64,000 nucleotides of DNA. It comes from Roseibium sediminicola. GTDB lineage: Bacteria > Pseudomonadota > Alphaproteobacteria > Rhizobiales > Stappiaceae. This document shows, one piece after another, positions 34,415-43,973 of this stretch; position 1 is the stretch's first letter, and each line of letters begins with the position of its first letter. Both the position numbers and the translations under genes were made by a program. The stretch is taken from assembly GCF_023156505.1 (NCBI RefSeq), contig NZ_JALNMJ010000014.1, forward strand, positions 1-64,000, read 5' to 3'. The notes under the pieces were generated by a model. The model was not told where the DNA came from. It was given only the letters and a program-made list of their open reading frames with translations, and made no database searches.

Positions 34415-35335
34415 ATGCGACTTCGTCTCGTCCCGGTTCTTCTTGGCCTCGCGCTTTTCCTGACGGCGCCCCTGTCCCAGCAGGCCCAGGCGGCCATCAG
34501 GGTGATTGTCAATGACATGCCGATCACCGACTATGACATCTCTCAGCGCGCCCGTCTGATCACGCTCACACAGCGCAAGTCCGCTTCGGTTGCCAAGCGG
34601 CAGGCGCAAGAGGAACTGGTCGACGATCATGTCAAGCTTGCCGAGGCCGAGCGTATGGGGATCGATATCAGCCAGTCCCAGGTCGATAGTGCCTATGGCA
34701 ATATCGCCCGGAATGTGAAGATGTCTCCCGGACAGCTGTCGAAAGCCCTGGGCCAGGGCGGTGTCAAACCGGAAACGCTGAAATACCGCCTGAAGGCCCA
34801 GCTTGCCTGGAACCAAATCGTTCAGGCCCGCTTCCGCGGCAAGATCGAGGTGGACGAGTCCGATATCATCGCCGCGCTGAAGAAGACGGACGAAGAAGAC
34901 CGCCAGAAGTCCATTGAATATGATCTGAAACGGGTCATTGTCGTGGTCCCGAAGAGCTCCTCGGGCGGCTTCAAGTCCAAGCGCAAGCGTGAAAGCGACC
35001 AGATCCGGGCAGCCTTCAACGACTGCGAAAATCCCGGCGCCGTTCTGGGCAAATACAGCGAAGTCGTGGTCCAGCCGATCGGCCGACGTCTGGAAACCGA
35101 GCTGCCCGAAAACATGCGCAAGGAAATTGCGGCACTGCAGCCCGGGAAGCTGACCAAAGCCAGCACCACACCGGTCGGCTATGAAATGATCGCGGTCTGC
35201 GGCAAGCGGGAAATCGCTTCCGATATCGCCGTGCGTACCGAACTGGAAAACGAGCTGCGCGCCAAGGAAGGCGAAAGCCAGTCCCGCCGCTACCTCCTGG
35301 AAATCCGCCGCCGCGCGACCATCATCTACCGCTGA
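34415..35335 (+). CDS. SurA-type periplasmic chaperone / peptidyl-prolyl isomerase
   Basis: 306 residues from the ATG at 34415, where a signal peptide begins (LRLVPVLLGLALFLTAPLSQQAQA). The SurA N-terminal chaperone region is clear (RVIVNDMPITDYDISQRARLI, about 27-47). The second half (about 155-290) is a degenerate parvulin-like domain (KRVIVVVP...PIGRRLETELPENMRKEIAALQPGKLTKA). It probably escorts outer-membrane proteins such as LptD. Position between lptD and pdxA matches surA in many proteobacteria, which supports the call; it is shorter than enterobacterial SurA. Confidence 0.85.
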   Translation: MRLRLVPVLLGLALFLTAPLSQQAQAAIRVIVNDMPITDYDISQRARLITLTQRKSASVAKRQAQEELVDDHVKLAEAERMGIDISQSQVDSAYGNIARNVKMSPGQLSKALGQGGVKPETLKYRLKAQLAWNQIVQARFRGKIEVDESDIIAALKKTDEEDRQKSIEYDLKRVIVVVPKSSSGGFKSKRKRESDQIRAAFNDCENPGAVLGKYSEVVVQPIGRRLETELPENMRKEIAALQPGKLTKASTTPVGYEMIAVCGKREIASDIAVRTELENELRAKEGESQSRRYLLEIRRRATIIYR

Positions 35336-35340
35336 CCGGC

Positions 35341-36360
35341 ATGGGCTCCTCACAAAAGCCGCTTGCCGTCAGCATGGGCGAACCGGCCGGCATCGGACCG
35401 GATCTCGCGCTTCTGGCCTGGGCAAACCGCAAGGCGCTGAAGCTGCCGCCCTTCTATGTTCGGGGCGACGCGACGCTGCTCAAGGAGCGTGCCGGCCGGC
35501 TGGGTCTGTCCCTTCGAATCGAGACCACCTCCCCCGACCTGGCCTCCGGCCAGTTCGCCAAATCGCTGCCGGTCGTGCAGACAGGCCCGGCCCTTGCCGA
35601 CCGGCCTGGCGAGGAGCAGGCGGAAACCGCGCCCTCCGTCATTGCCGCGATCGAGGCAAGCGTTGAGGATGTCCAGGCAGGTCTCGCCAGCGGTCTCGTC
35701 ACCCTTCCGATCAACAAGGCGGCCCTTTACAAGACCGGCTTTTCCTTTCCAGGCCACACCGAGTATCTCGGTGCCCTGGCGGAGAAACACTGGCCCGGCG
35801 CGCCCGCCCGGCCCGTCATGATGATTGCCGGCCCGGAACTGATGGTGGTTCCAGTGACCATCCATATCCCGCTGAGAGATGTGCCCGACGCGGTAACAGT
35901 CGATCTGATTGTCGAGACGGCAGAGATCACCGCCCGGGACCTGAAGACCAGATTCGGCTATGCCACGCCGCGTCTCGCCATTTGCGGGCTCAATCCGCAT
36001 GCCGGCGAAAACGGGTCCATCGGTACCGAGGATCGGGACGTGATCGAGCCGGCGATCGCAGCGCTGCGCGACAAGGGCCTTGATGTCACCGGTCCGCATC
36101 CGGCGGACACGCTGTTCCACCCGCAGGCACGCGGTGGTTACGACTGCGTGCTCGGCATGTATCACGACCAGGTGCTGGTGCCGGCCAAGACCATCGGTTT
36201 CGACGACAGCGTCAATGTCACGCTCGGCCTTCCCTTCGTGCGCACTTCACCCGATCACGGCACCGCTTACGCTCTCGCCGGAACCGGCGACATCCGCATT
36301 GACAGCTTTGCCGCCTCGCTGCGCATGGCCGACGTTCTCGCCCATCCTGAGCGGTTCTGA
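35341..36360 (+). CDS. pdxA: 4-hydroxythreonine-4-phosphate dehydrogenase
   Basis: Oxidises 4-phosphohydroxy-L-threonine with NAD in the DXP-dependent vitamin B6 pathway. 339 residues, starting [15 protein letters not shown]. Metal-ligand histidines are visible in [20 protein letters not shown] and [14 protein letters not shown]; the NAD/substrate loop is [18 protein letters not shown]. Starts 5 bp after the surA stop and precedes rsmA by 4 bp, the classic surA-pdxA-rsmA order. Confidence 0.97.
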   Translation: MGSSQKPLAVSMGEPAGIGPDLALLAWANRKALKLPPFYVRGDATLLKERAGRLGLSLRIETTSPDLASGQFAKSLPVVQTGPALADRPGEEQAETAPSVIAAIEASVEDVQAGLASGLVTLPINKAALYKTGFSFPGHTEYLGALAEKHWPGAPARPVMMIAGPELMVVPVTIHIPLRDVPDAVTVDLIVETAEITARDLKTRFGYATPRLAICGLNPHAGENGSIGTEDRDVIEPAIAALRDKGLDVTGPHPADTLFHPQARGGYDCVLGMYHDQVLVPAKTIGFDDSVNVTLGLPFVRTSPDHGTAYALAGTGDIRIDSFAASLRMADVLAHPERF

Positions 36361-36364
36361 CACG

Positions 36365-37216
36365 ATGGCCCAGATCGACGACCTGCCGCCGCTGCGTGAA
36401 GTGATCGCGGCCCATGGGCTCAACGCCAAGAAGTCCCTCGGGCAGAATTTCCTGCTGGATCTCAACCTGACATCGCGCATCGCCCGCTCCTGTGGGGCGC
36501 TTGACGATTGCACGGTTCTGGAAATCGGTCCCGGCCCCGGTGGCCTGACCCGCGCGCTTCTGGCCGCGGGGGCCAAGAAGGTGGTCGCCATCGAAAAAGA
36601 CAGCCGCTGCCTGCCGGCGCTGGCCGAGATCGCGGAGCATTACCCGGGCCGTCTGGAGATCATCGAGGGCGACGCGCTGGAGATCGACCCGGTTGCCGTC
36701 ACCGGTGGCGGCAAGGTCCGCATCGCCGCCAACCTGCCTTACAATGTCGGCACCCAGCTCCTGATCAACTGGATCACCACGCCGGACTGGCCGCCGTTCT
36801 GGCAATCGCTGACGCTGATGTTCCAGAAGGAAGTCGGCGAACGGATCGCGGCTGAACCGGGCTCCAAGGCCTATGGACGGTTGGGCGTTCTCGCCGGCTG
36901 GCGCTGCAAGGGCGGCATCCTGTTCGACATCAGCCCGAAGGCGTTCACCCCTCCGCCCAAGGTGACCTCGGCCGTGGTGCATCTGGTGCCCAATCAAACG
37001 CCCCTCGCCTGCGATCTGAAAGCGCTGGAGCGGGTTACGGCCGCCGCATTCGGTCAGCGGCGCAAGATGCTGCGCGCCAGCCTGAAAGCGCTGTCGGCGG
37101 ACGCGGAAGCTCTTGTCGAGGCGGCCGGATTGAAACCGACCGCCCGGGCCGAGGAAATCGACATTGCTGGCTTTGTGGATCTCGCCAACACGTTCAAGAC
37201 CGCCGGGGCCGTTTAG
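36365..37216 (+). CDS. rsmA: 16S rRNA dimethyladenosine transferase
   Basis: Dimethylates two adjacent adenosines near the 3' end of 16S rRNA during small-subunit assembly, using SAM. 283 residues from the ATG at 36365. Motif [17 protein letters not shown] (about 28-43), SAM-binding [14 protein letters not shown], and the catalytic NLPYNVG motif. The C-terminal helical domain ends at about 283. The frame extends far upstream inside pdxA but has no matching content. Co-transcribed with pdxA. The 3' end overlaps the small minus-strand gene by 23 bp. Confidence 0.97.
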   Translation: MAQIDDLPPLREVIAAHGLNAKKSLGQNFLLDLNLTSRIARSCGALDDCTVLEIGPGPGGLTRALLAAGAKKVVAIEKDSRCLPALAEIAEHYPGRLEIIEGDALEIDPVAVTGGGKVRIAANLPYNVGTQLLINWITTPDWPPFWQSLTLMFQKEVGERIAAEPGSKAYGRLGVLAGWRCKGGILFDISPKAFTPPPKVTSAVVHLVPNQTPLACDLKALERVTAAAFGQRRKMLRASLKALSADAEALVEAAGLKPTARAEEIDIAGFVDLANTFKTAGAV

Positions 37217-37451
37217 GCAGCATTGCCACCGGGACAGCCCGATCCGGCTTGCGGCAACCTCCGTGGAGGACGGCTTTCCGGTTTTCCGGATCTTCCAGTC
37301 CGAGGTCGCGCGCCATCCAGGTGGGCAACGCCTGCGGATTGCCGTCGGAGCCGGAGCCGGAGCCGGTATAAAGCGTTGTCCGTCTGTTCCAGAATTGGGA
37401 TTTCAGCCAGGTAACGATCATGGTCTGCCTCATTGGTGATGGCCGGACCAT
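37194..37451 (-). CDS. Hypothetical 85-residue protein divergent from LysR gene
   Basis: 85 residues from the ATG at 37451, chosen because GAGGT lies five bases upstream. It starts [18 protein letters not shown]. The middle contains a Ser/Gly run ([11 protein letters not shown]) and [18 protein letters not shown], which loosely recalls the MLRDIGL core of DUF1127 (YjiS-like) proteins, but the resemblance is weak. It overlaps the rsmA stop by 23 bp on the opposite strand. Divergent from a LysR regulator with an operator-like palindrome between them, the normal place for a LysR target. Confidence 0.4.
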   Translation of the reverse strand: MVRPSPMRQTMIVTWLKSQFWNRRTTLYTGSGSGSDGNPQALPTWMARDLGLEDPENRKAVLHGGCRKPDRAVPVAMLPKRPRRS

Positions 37452-37476
37452 GACAGACCTCATTTCCAATGTAATT

Positions 37477-37500
37477 GAATAATAATGCATGATATTATTC
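37477..37500. promoter_or_regulatory. Perfect palindrome at the LysR start
   Basis: GAATAATA (37477-37484), 8-bp spacer, TATTATTC (37493-37500). It ends 4 bp before the LysR start codon and 26 bp from the divergent gene start. Probable autoregulatory LysR site. Confidence 0.6.
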
Positions 37501-37504
37501 ATTT

Positions 37505-38428
37505 ATGAATATCGATGAATTTGACTGGGATTCGGTGCGCGTGTTTCTCGCGGTCGCCGAGCATCAAAGCCTCAGCCGCGCTGCCGAGACGCTGGCCTTG
37601 TCCCAACCGACGGTCGGCCGGCACGTCGCCCGGCTGGAGGATCAGCTCGACGTGCAACTGTTCGACCGGCGCCAGACCGGCTATGAGCTGACCGGCGCCG
37701 GGCGCCGCCTGGTCAAGGTGGCCAGAAGCATGGCGCGCGGTGCGGCGGATTTCGGGCGCGCGGTCGACCTGGAAAAGGCGGATAGCCCCGAACAGGTCTG
37801 CCGGATCACCCTTGGCGAATGGGGCCAGCATTTCCTGACCCTACGGGCCACCGAGATCACAAGGGGCCTCGACAACATCCGTATCGAGTTCTTCGCCGAT
37901 GATGCTTTCTGGGATCTCAGCCGGAACTCAGCCGACATCGCCATCGGCAACCGCCCGCCGAAACACCCGCACCTGATCGCCCAGAAGCTGGGGAACGTCT
38001 CATTCCATGTCTATGCGGCGCCAGCCTATCTGGAGACCCATCCGGACGCCAAAAATCCCGCCTGCTGGCAAAACCAGGTCTGGGCCGGCTATTGCGGCAG
38101 CCGGGCGCGATTGAAATCGTCCCAGCTCCTGAACGAGCTCCTGAAGGGAAAACCCTGCCGCTACGCGGTCAACAGTTCGCTCGCTCTGTTCAACATCCTG
38201 AAGGCCGGCGACGCGATGGGGATCCTGCCCGACTGGGTCGCGGAAGCAGAAGGGCTGAAACGCCTCACGGACGCACCTCTGGCCGTCAACGAAGCCTGGA
38301 TGAGCTTCCACGAGCGCCTGCGCCTGCATCCAGGACTGGTGGCGGTCAAGGACCGGATCGTGGGGCTTTACCGGCAGAGATATGAGACAGCGCAGGCACA
38401 GGCCCGTCCAAAAGTGAGTCCTGTCTGA
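37505..38428 (+). CDS. LysR-family transcriptional regulator
   Basis: 307 residues. N-terminal HTH (about 5-65; WDSVRVFLAVAEHQSLSRAAETLALSQPTVGRHVARLEDQL) and substrate-binding domain (about 95-300; VCRITLGEWG, FFADDAFWDLSRNSADIAIGNRPP and KAGDAMGILPDWVAEAEGL). No Shine-Dalgarno precedes the ATG; the palindrome comes within 4 bp of it, so the mRNA may be leaderless. It separates rsmA from gmk-yicC and is probably an insertion into the core block. Its convergent neighbour gmk ends 13 bp away. Effector unknown. Confidence 0.93.
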   Translation: MNIDEFDWDSVRVFLAVAEHQSLSRAAETLALSQPTVGRHVARLEDQLDVQLFDRRQTGYELTGAGRRLVKVARSMARGAADFGRAVDLEKADSPEQVCRITLGEWGQHFLTLRATEITRGLDNIRIEFFADDAFWDLSRNSADIAIGNRPPKHPHLIAQKLGNVSFHVYAAPAYLETHPDAKNPACWQNQVWAGYCGSRARLKSSQLLNELLKGKPCRYAVNSSLALFNILKAGDAMGILPDWVAEAEGLKRLTDAPLAVNEAWMSFHERLRLHPGLVAVKDRIVGLYRQRYETAQAQARPKVSPV

Positions 38429-38441
38429 AACGCCGGACAGA

Positions 38442-39149
38442 TCACCCTTCGTCGCCCAGCTCCGCTTCCAGGTCATCCACCATGCCCTGGATCAGCGGAC
38501 CGATCTTGGGCGAGCGGAATTGTTTCAGGCGCTCGGCGCGCAGGATGGCGCGGACGTTTTCGTAGGCCCGTTCCAGGTCGTCATTGACGACGACATAATC
38601 GTATTTCTCCCAGTGCCGCATTTCGCCGACCGCGGTTTTCATGCGCTTGGCAATGATTTCGTCCGTGTCCTCGGCGCGCCGCTTCAGGCGGGATTTCATT
38701 TCGGCGATGGAGGGTGGCAGGATGAAGATCGAGACCACGTCCGAACGCATCTTCTCGTAAAGCTGGAATGTGCCCTGGATATCGATGTCGAACAGGATGT
38801 CGCGGCCGTTTTCGATGGCGTTTTCGACCGGCCCACGCGGCGTCGCATAGTAGTTGCCGTGGACTTCCGCCCATTCCAGCAATTCGTCGTGTTCGCGCAT
38901 CTGTTCGAATCGGCCGGGATCGAGGAAGTGATAGTGCACACCGTCGACTTCGCTGCTCCGGCGCGGCCGGGTCGTCACCGAGATCGACAGCGCGAGATTG
39001 TCTTCCTTGTCCAGGAGAAGCCGGGCAATGGTCGATTTGCCGGCGCCGGAGGGCGACGACAGAACCAGCATCAAGCCGCGCCGCTGCTGTTCGGCTTCTT
39101 CCGCACTGACAGTGGTCCCGGACGGGGTTCCGGCTGGTGCGTCGGTCAT
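38442..39149 (-). CDS. gmk: Guanylate kinase
   Basis: Phosphorylates GMP/dGMP to the diphosphates. 235 residues from the ATG at 39149, 4 bp after the yicC stop; an upstream ATG at 39179 would overlap yicC. P-loop SSPSGAGKSTIARLLL, GMP-binding VTTRPRRSSEVDGVHYHFLD, EWAEVHGNYYATPRG, and the FILPPSIAEMKSRL lid. It has an acidic/Gln-rich N-terminal extension (AEEAEQQRRG) before the core. Likely co-transcribed with yicC. Confidence 0.96.
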   Translation of the reverse strand: MTDAPAGTPSGTTVSAEEAEQQRRGLMLVLSSPSGAGKSTIARLLLDKEDNLALSISVTTRPRRSSEVDGVHYHFLDPGRFEQMREHDELLEWAEVHGNYYATPRGPVENAIENGRDILFDIDIQGTFQLYEKMRSDVVSIFILPPSIAEMKSRLKRRAEDTDEIIAKRMKTAVGEMRHWEKYDYVVVNDDLERAYENVRAILRAERLKQFRSPKIGPLIQGMVDDLEAELGDEG

Positions 39150-39153
39150 GGGC

Positions 39154-40047
39154 TTACTCCAGGTTCTGTATCTGCTCACGCATTTGATCGATAACGGCCT
39201 TCAAGTCGAGTCCGATTGCCGTCAGATCCACGTCATTCGACTTGGAACACAGGGTATTGGCTTCCCGGTTAAATTCCTGTGCCAGAAAATCCAGCCGCCG
39301 GCCGATGGCGCCGCCGCTGTCCATCAGATCGCGCACGGCCGCCACATGGGCGTGCAGCCGGTCCAGTTCTTCCCGGATATCCGCCTTGGTGGCCAGAAAC
39401 ACCGCTTCCTGGTGAAGGCGCTGCGGATCGAGCTGGCCGTCGGACGCATCGAGCAACTCGCTGACCTGTTTCTTGAGGCGGGCCTTGATGGCTTCCGGCT
39501 TGCGGGCCGGCAGTGTTTCGGCGGCCTGGGTCAGTTCCGCGATCCGGTCGATCTGGCCGCGCAAAACTGTGCCGATGGCCTGGCCTTCCGTGTGGCGCAT
39601 GTCGACCAGGTCGATCAGCGCGCCGTCGAGCGAGGTCAGCAGAGCCTTGTGCAGCGCCGCCTGCGCTTCCTCGTCGTCCTCAGGCTCCTTGAGCTCGAAG
39701 ACACCTTTCTGGGACAAAATGCCGTCCAGAGACGGCGGAGCAAGGTCGGGGACGCGCGCCTTGAGAAGGTCGATGGTCGACAGAACGGCAGTCAGCGCCG
39801 ATTCATTGACCTGCAGCTGCTGCTCGGACTGGTCGCGCTGCATGGCAAGACCAATGGAGACATTGCCGCGCCGGAGCACCTTGGAACAACGCTCACGGAT
39901 CCTGGGTTCAAGCGTTTCCAGCCCGGTGGGAATGCGGATGCGCAAATCCAGCGACTTGCCGTTGACGGATCTGAGTTCCCAGGTCCAGCGCACCGGCCCG
40001 CTTTCTGCCTGCGCCCGCGCGAATCCAGTCATGCTGGCTAGTGCCAT
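39154..40047 (-). CDS. YicC/YloC-family endoribonuclease
   Basis: 297 residues from the ATG at 40047, preceded by GGAGGGG. Starts MALASMTGFARAQAE, the family signature, and has the C-terminal domain with GRRLDFLAQEFNREANTLCSKS. YicC-type proteins are RNases involved in stress and small-RNA turnover, and gmk neighbours them in many proteobacteria, as here. A helical middle region (about 120-230) is typical. Cytoplasmic. Confidence 0.95.
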   Translation of the reverse strand: MALASMTGFARAQAESGPVRWTWELRSVNGKSLDLRIRIPTGLETLEPRIRERCSKVLRRGNVSIGLAMQRDQSEQQLQVNESALTAVLSTIDLLKARVPDLAPPSLDGILSQKGVFELKEPEDDEEAQAALHKALLTSLDGALIDLVDMRHTEGQAIGTVLRGQIDRIAELTQAAETLPARKPEAIKARLKKQVSELLDASDGQLDPQRLHQEAVFLATKADIREELDRLHAHVAAVRDLMDSGGAIGRRLDFLAQEFNREANTLCSKSNDVDLTAIGLDLKAVIDQMREQIQNLE

Positions 40048-40089
40048 CTGCCCCTCCGATGTGCCGTCCAGCGCCTGCCCGCCCTTCAC

Positions 40090-41220
40090 TCAGTTGGAAG
40101 TCGCCGGCTGCGCCCCCTCACTGTTTTCCGCGTTGCGCCTGTCCCGCTCGATCTGACGCCACTTGCGCACATTCGCCTGGTGCTGCTCGTAGGTTTCGGC
40201 GAACACATGACCGCCGGTGCCATCCGCGACAAAATAGAGATCCAGCGTGCGCGACGGATTGGCGACAGCCTCCATGGCCGCGCGGCCCGGATTGCCGATC
40301 GGTCCCGGCGGCAGGCCGTCGATCTGATAGGTGTTGTATTTGTTTTCTTTTTTCAGCTCGGACTGCTTGATCGCGGACCGGTCCTGGAGCCAGGCCTCGC
40401 CGCCATAAAGTCCGTAAAGGATCGTCGGATCCGACTGCAGCCGCATGCTCTTGTTGAGCCGGTTGACAAAGACGCCGGCCACACGCGGGCGCTCGTCGGC
40501 CAGTGCGGTTTCCTTCTCCACGATCGACGCGAGGATCACCAGCTCTTCCGGCGAGGCCACCGGCAGGTTGTCCGACCTGCGTTCCCAGATTTCGGCCAGC
40601 AGTTTTTCCTGGGCAGCCTTCATCTGGTTGAGCACGCCCTGACGGGTCATGCCGCGTGCGAACGTATAGGTCTCCGGCAGCAGGGCGCCTTCCGCGGGCA
40701 CTTCGGTGATCTCGCCCACGAGCACGGGATGCTCACGGACGCGCTCAATGATCTGGGCCGTCGTCCAGCCTTCGGGAATGGTGACGGAATGGGTGACCGC
40801 GTTGCCTTCCACCAGATCGGTCATGATCTCGTGCATGGAGACGCCCGGCGCGAACGCATATTCACCGGCCTTCAGCTTGGTCGCGTTCTTGTAGAAGCGG
40901 ATGCCGAGGTTGAAGACCCACTCGTCGAACATGCTGTCATCGATCACACCCTGGCCCGACAGCCGGTCGGTGATGCCGGAAAGGCCCGCTCCGGACGAGA
41001 TGACAACCGTGGCATCCTTTTGAAGCGGCCCGGGTTCCTCGAATTTCTGCTTGCCGAAATAGAGAGCTCCGCCAAGAGCGGCGAGGCCGAACACGGCCAG
41101 CGTGATCACCATGTTGATCAGGATCACAAGAGGATTGCGCACGTGACGGGAGCGTTGTGGCGGCGCGGGTGCCGGCTCCGGCTGCAAGGCTTCACGCGGG
41201 CTTTTCGGCTTAATGCGCAT
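40090..41220 (-). CDS. mltG: Endolytic murein transglycosylase MltG
   Basis: Cleaves nascent peptidoglycan strands and may set their length. 376 residues from the ATG at 41220. A short Pro-rich cytoplasmic N-terminus (APPQRSRHV) precedes one membrane span (about 31-54), a LysM-like region, and the YceG catalytic domain with the glutamate in LASIVEKETALADERPRVAGVF and the substrate motif LQSDPTILYGL. Order mltG-yicC-gmk on this strand is conserved in Hyphomicrobiales. Confidence 0.95.
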   Translation of the reverse strand: MRIKPKSPREALQPEPAPAPPQRSRHVRNPLVILINMVITLAVFGLAALGGALYFGKQKFEEPGPLQKDATVVISSGAGLSGITDRLSGQGVIDDSMFDEWVFNLGIRFYKNATKLKAGEYAFAPGVSMHEIMTDLVEGNAVTHSVTIPEGWTTAQIIERVREHPVLVGEITEVPAEGALLPETYTFARGMTRQGVLNQMKAAQEKLLAEIWERRSDNLPVASPEELVILASIVEKETALADERPRVAGVFVNRLNKSMRLQSDPTILYGLYGGEAWLQDRSAIKQSELKKENKYNTYQIDGLPPGPIGNPGRAAMEAVANPSRTLDLYFVADGTGGHVFAETYEQHQANVRKWRQIERDRRNAENSEGAQPATSN

Positions 41221-41342
41221 GTCGGATCGCACCTCCTGGATTGAGCCCCCAAGTTCCCGACTTAGGCTCAAACGGACCAGTTGTCACAAAAAAGTTCGGG
41301 CCGAACCGACAGAATCGGTCCGGCACGACAAATTTGAAGGGG

Positions 41343-42608
41343 TTATGCGGCAACTTTGCGGAAGACGAGCGACGCATTCGTGCCGCCAAACCCGAAGGAA
41401 TTCGACAGGGCGACATTGATGTCCAGCTTCTTCGGCTTGTGCGGCACCAGGTCGATTTCCGTTTCCACGGACGGATTGTCGAGATTGATCGTCGGCGGCG
41501 CCATGCCGTCGCGGATCGCCAGCACGGAGAAGATCGACTCGACTGCACCGGCGGCCCCCAGCAGGTGGCCGATCGACGACTTGGTCGAGGACATGGTCAG
41601 ACCGGAGGCGTGCTCGCCTGCCAGACGGGTGACCGCACCGAGTTCGATTTCGTCTCCGAGCGGCGTGGACGTGCCGTGGGCATTGACATAATCAACGTCC
41701 GCCGCCGTCACTTCAGCGCGCTTCAGCGCGGCTTCCATGCAGCGGTAGGCGCCATCGCCATCGGAAGACGGTGCGGTGATGTGATAGGCATCGCCGGAAA
41801 GACCGTAACCGATGACTTCGGCATAGATCTTCGCGCCGCGGCGAACGGCATGTTCGTATTCTTCCAGCACCACGACGCCGGCGCCCTCACCCATCACGAA
41901 GCCGTCACGGGCGACGTCATACGGGCGGGATCCCTTTTCCGGTTCGTCATTGAAGTTGGTCGAGAGCGCGCGGCAGGCGGCAAAGCCCGCAAGCGCCAGC
42001 CGGCAGACCGGCGACTCCGTCCCACCGGCAACCATGACATCGGCATCGCCGAAGGCAATCAGCCGCGACGCATCGCCAATGGCGTGTGCCCCGGTTGAAC
42101 AGGCGGTCACCACGGCGTGGTTCGGGCCCTTGAGGCTGTGGCGAATGGAAACATATCCGCCGGCCAGGTTGATCAACCGGCCGGGAATGAAAAACGGCGA
42201 GATACGGCGGGGGCCTTTTTCGGCGAGCAGGTGCGCACCTTGTTCGATGCCCTGCAGGCCGCCAATGCCGGAGCCAATGAGCACACCAGAACGCGCCTGC
42301 TGCTCATAGGTTTCCGCCTTGAAGCCGGAATCGGCCATGGCCTGATCGGCCGCAGCCATTGCGAAGACGATGAAATCATCGACCTTGCGCTGTTCCTTCA
42401 CGTCCATCCAGTCATCCGGATTGAACGCGCCTTCAACGGACGCATCGCGCGGGATCTGACAAGCGATTTGGCAGGCCAAATCGTCCACCTTGAAATTCGT
42501 GACCTTGTTGGCCCCGCTTTTTCCTTCAAGGATCTTTTTCCAAGTGACATCGACACCACAACCCAGTGGCGTCACCATGCCCAACCCAGTTACGACAACT
42601 CGCCTCAT
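41343..42608 (-). CDS. fabF: 3-oxoacyl-ACP synthase II
   Basis: Condenses malonyl-ACP with acyl-ACP during fatty-acid elongation. 421 residues, the normal FabF length. Catalytic C170 in AVVTACSTGAHAIG; the two histidines are in NAHGTSTPLGD and TKSSIGHLLGAAG. Follows acpP by 87 bp on the same strand, together with fabG and fabD upstream: a fatty-acid synthesis cluster. Confidence 0.97.
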   Translation of the reverse strand: MRRVVVTGLGMVTPLGCGVDVTWKKILEGKSGANKVTNFKVDDLACQIACQIPRDASVEGAFNPDDWMDVKEQRKVDDFIVFAMAAADQAMADSGFKAETYEQQARSGVLIGSGIGGLQGIEQGAHLLAEKGPRRISPFFIPGRLINLAGGYVSIRHSLKGPNHAVVTACSTGAHAIGDASRLIAFGDADVMVAGGTESPVCRLALAGFAACRALSTNFNDEPEKGSRPYDVARDGFVMGEGAGVVVLEEYEHAVRRGAKIYAEVIGYGLSGDAYHITAPSSDGDGAYRCMEAALKRAEVTAADVDYVNAHGTSTPLGDEIELGAVTRLAGEHASGLTMSSTKSSIGHLLGAAGAVESIFSVLAIRDGMAPPTINLDNPSVETEIDLVPHKPKKLDINVALSNSFGFGGTNASLVFRKVAA

Positions 42609-42695
42609 ACACCCGCACTTACGTTGGAAGGGCTTGGCGGGGACTTCACCCCGCCGGCCCGATCTTCAAACATTCATTCAAGAAGGGCGAAGCCC

Positions 42696-42929
42696 TTACT
42701 TGTTGGCTTCGAGGAACTTAACCGCGTCGCCGACAGTCAGAATGGTTTCTGCTGCGGTGTCCGGGATTTCCACGCCGAATTCTTCTTCGAAGGCCATGAC
42801 CAGCTCAACGGTGTCCAGGCTGTCTGCACCCAGATCGTCGATGAAGCTCGCGCCTTCGACAACCTTTTCGGCGTCAACGCCGAGGTGCTCGACGACGATT
42901 TTCTTTACCCGATCCGCGATATCGCTCAT
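42696..42929 (-). CDS. acpP: Acyl carrier protein
   Basis: 77 residues, acidic. Phosphopantetheine is attached to S37 in the motif [20 protein letters not shown]. Carries growing acyl chains between FabD, FabF and FabG, whose genes surround it. The 241-bp gap to fabG probably holds its own promoter. Confidence 0.98.
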   Translation of the reverse strand: MSDIADRVKKIVVEHLGVDAEKVVEGASFIDDLGADSLDTVELVMAFEEEFGVEIPDTAAETILTVGDAVKFLEANK

Positions 42930-43170
42930 TTTTCACTTCCTTGGTTTTCTATTTTCATCACTCGCGAACTGCCCCGGACCGCCCATTAGCAGACGGCGAC
43001 GCGATGCGCGGTTTCAGACGTCCTGACGCCTCCGGTACCGGTTTTCCGGTTGGACGGCGCAATTCGTAACAATCGGCGGGTTGGTAACACACTTTGTTGA
43101 CCTTTACCAGCCGGTCCAGACCGCTTGGCAGCGGCCCGGATTCTTTTTGCCTGCTCGGCGAAACTTCCTT

Positions 43171-43908
43171 TTAAATCATAGCCATGCCGCCATTGACGTG
43201 AAGCGTCTGGCCGGTCACGTAGGCCGCTTCGTCGCTGGCGAGGTAGACGGCGGCGGAAGCGATCTCGGCGGAAGTCCCCAAACGGCCTGCCGGAACGCTC
43301 GTCAAAATCGATTCTTTTTGCTTGTCATTGAGCGCATCGGTCATCGCCGTTTCGATGAAACCCGGCGCAATCGTGTTGACCGTGATGCTGCGGCTGGCCA
43401 CTTCCCGGGCCAGCGACTTGTACATGCCGATCATGCCGGCCTTGGCGGCGGCGTAGTTGGCCTGGCCCGGATTGCCGGTCACCCCGACGACGGAGGTGAT
43501 GCCGACGATACGCCCCGAGCGGCGCTTCATCATGCCCTTGATTGCGGCACGGCACAGGCGGAAACCGGAGCTCAGATTGACTTCCAGAACCTGATCCCAC
43601 TCTTCGTCCTTCATGCGCATGAAGATGTTGTCGCGAGTGATGCCGGCATTGTTGACCAGAATGTCGACGGAGCCCATTTTTTCCTCGGCGGCCGGCAGCA
43701 GCGCATCCACGGCGGCGCGGTCGGACAGGTTGGCGGGGGTGACGAAGGCGCGCTCGCCGAGATCGGCGGCAAGAGCTTCCAGTTTTTCCGCCCGCGTGCC
43801 GGACAAGGACACCGTCGCGCCCTGCGCATGGAGCGCCCGCGCGATGGCTTCACCGATTCCGCCGGTGGCACCGGTGACGAGGGCGTTCTTGCCTTCCAAG
43901 CTGAACAT
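43171..43908 (-). CDS. fabG: 3-oxoacyl-ACP reductase
   Basis: NADPH-dependent reduction of 3-oxoacyl-ACP. 245 residues. Cofactor motif VTGATGGIGEAIA, catalytic S139, Y152 and K156 (NYAAAKAGMIGM), NNAG motif at about 86-89, and the C-terminal TGQTLHVNGGMAMI typical of FabG. Lies 65 bp after fabD. Confidence 0.97.
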   Translation of the reverse strand: MFSLEGKNALVTGATGGIGEAIARALHAQGATVSLSGTRAEKLEALAADLGERAFVTPANLSDRAAVDALLPAAEEKMGSVDILVNNAGITRDNIFMRMKDEEWDQVLEVNLSSGFRLCRAAIKGMMKRRSGRIVGITSVVGVTGNPGQANYAAAKAGMIGMYKSLAREVASRSITVNTIAPGFIETAMTDALNDKQKESILTSVPAGRLGTSAEIASAAVYLASDEAAYVTGQTLHVNGGMAMI

Positions 43909-43973
43909 ATGGGGTCCTTCCGTAAATTGCTCCGGCCCGCTCGGGCCCGTCGGGGTCCAGGCAGATATAAGCC

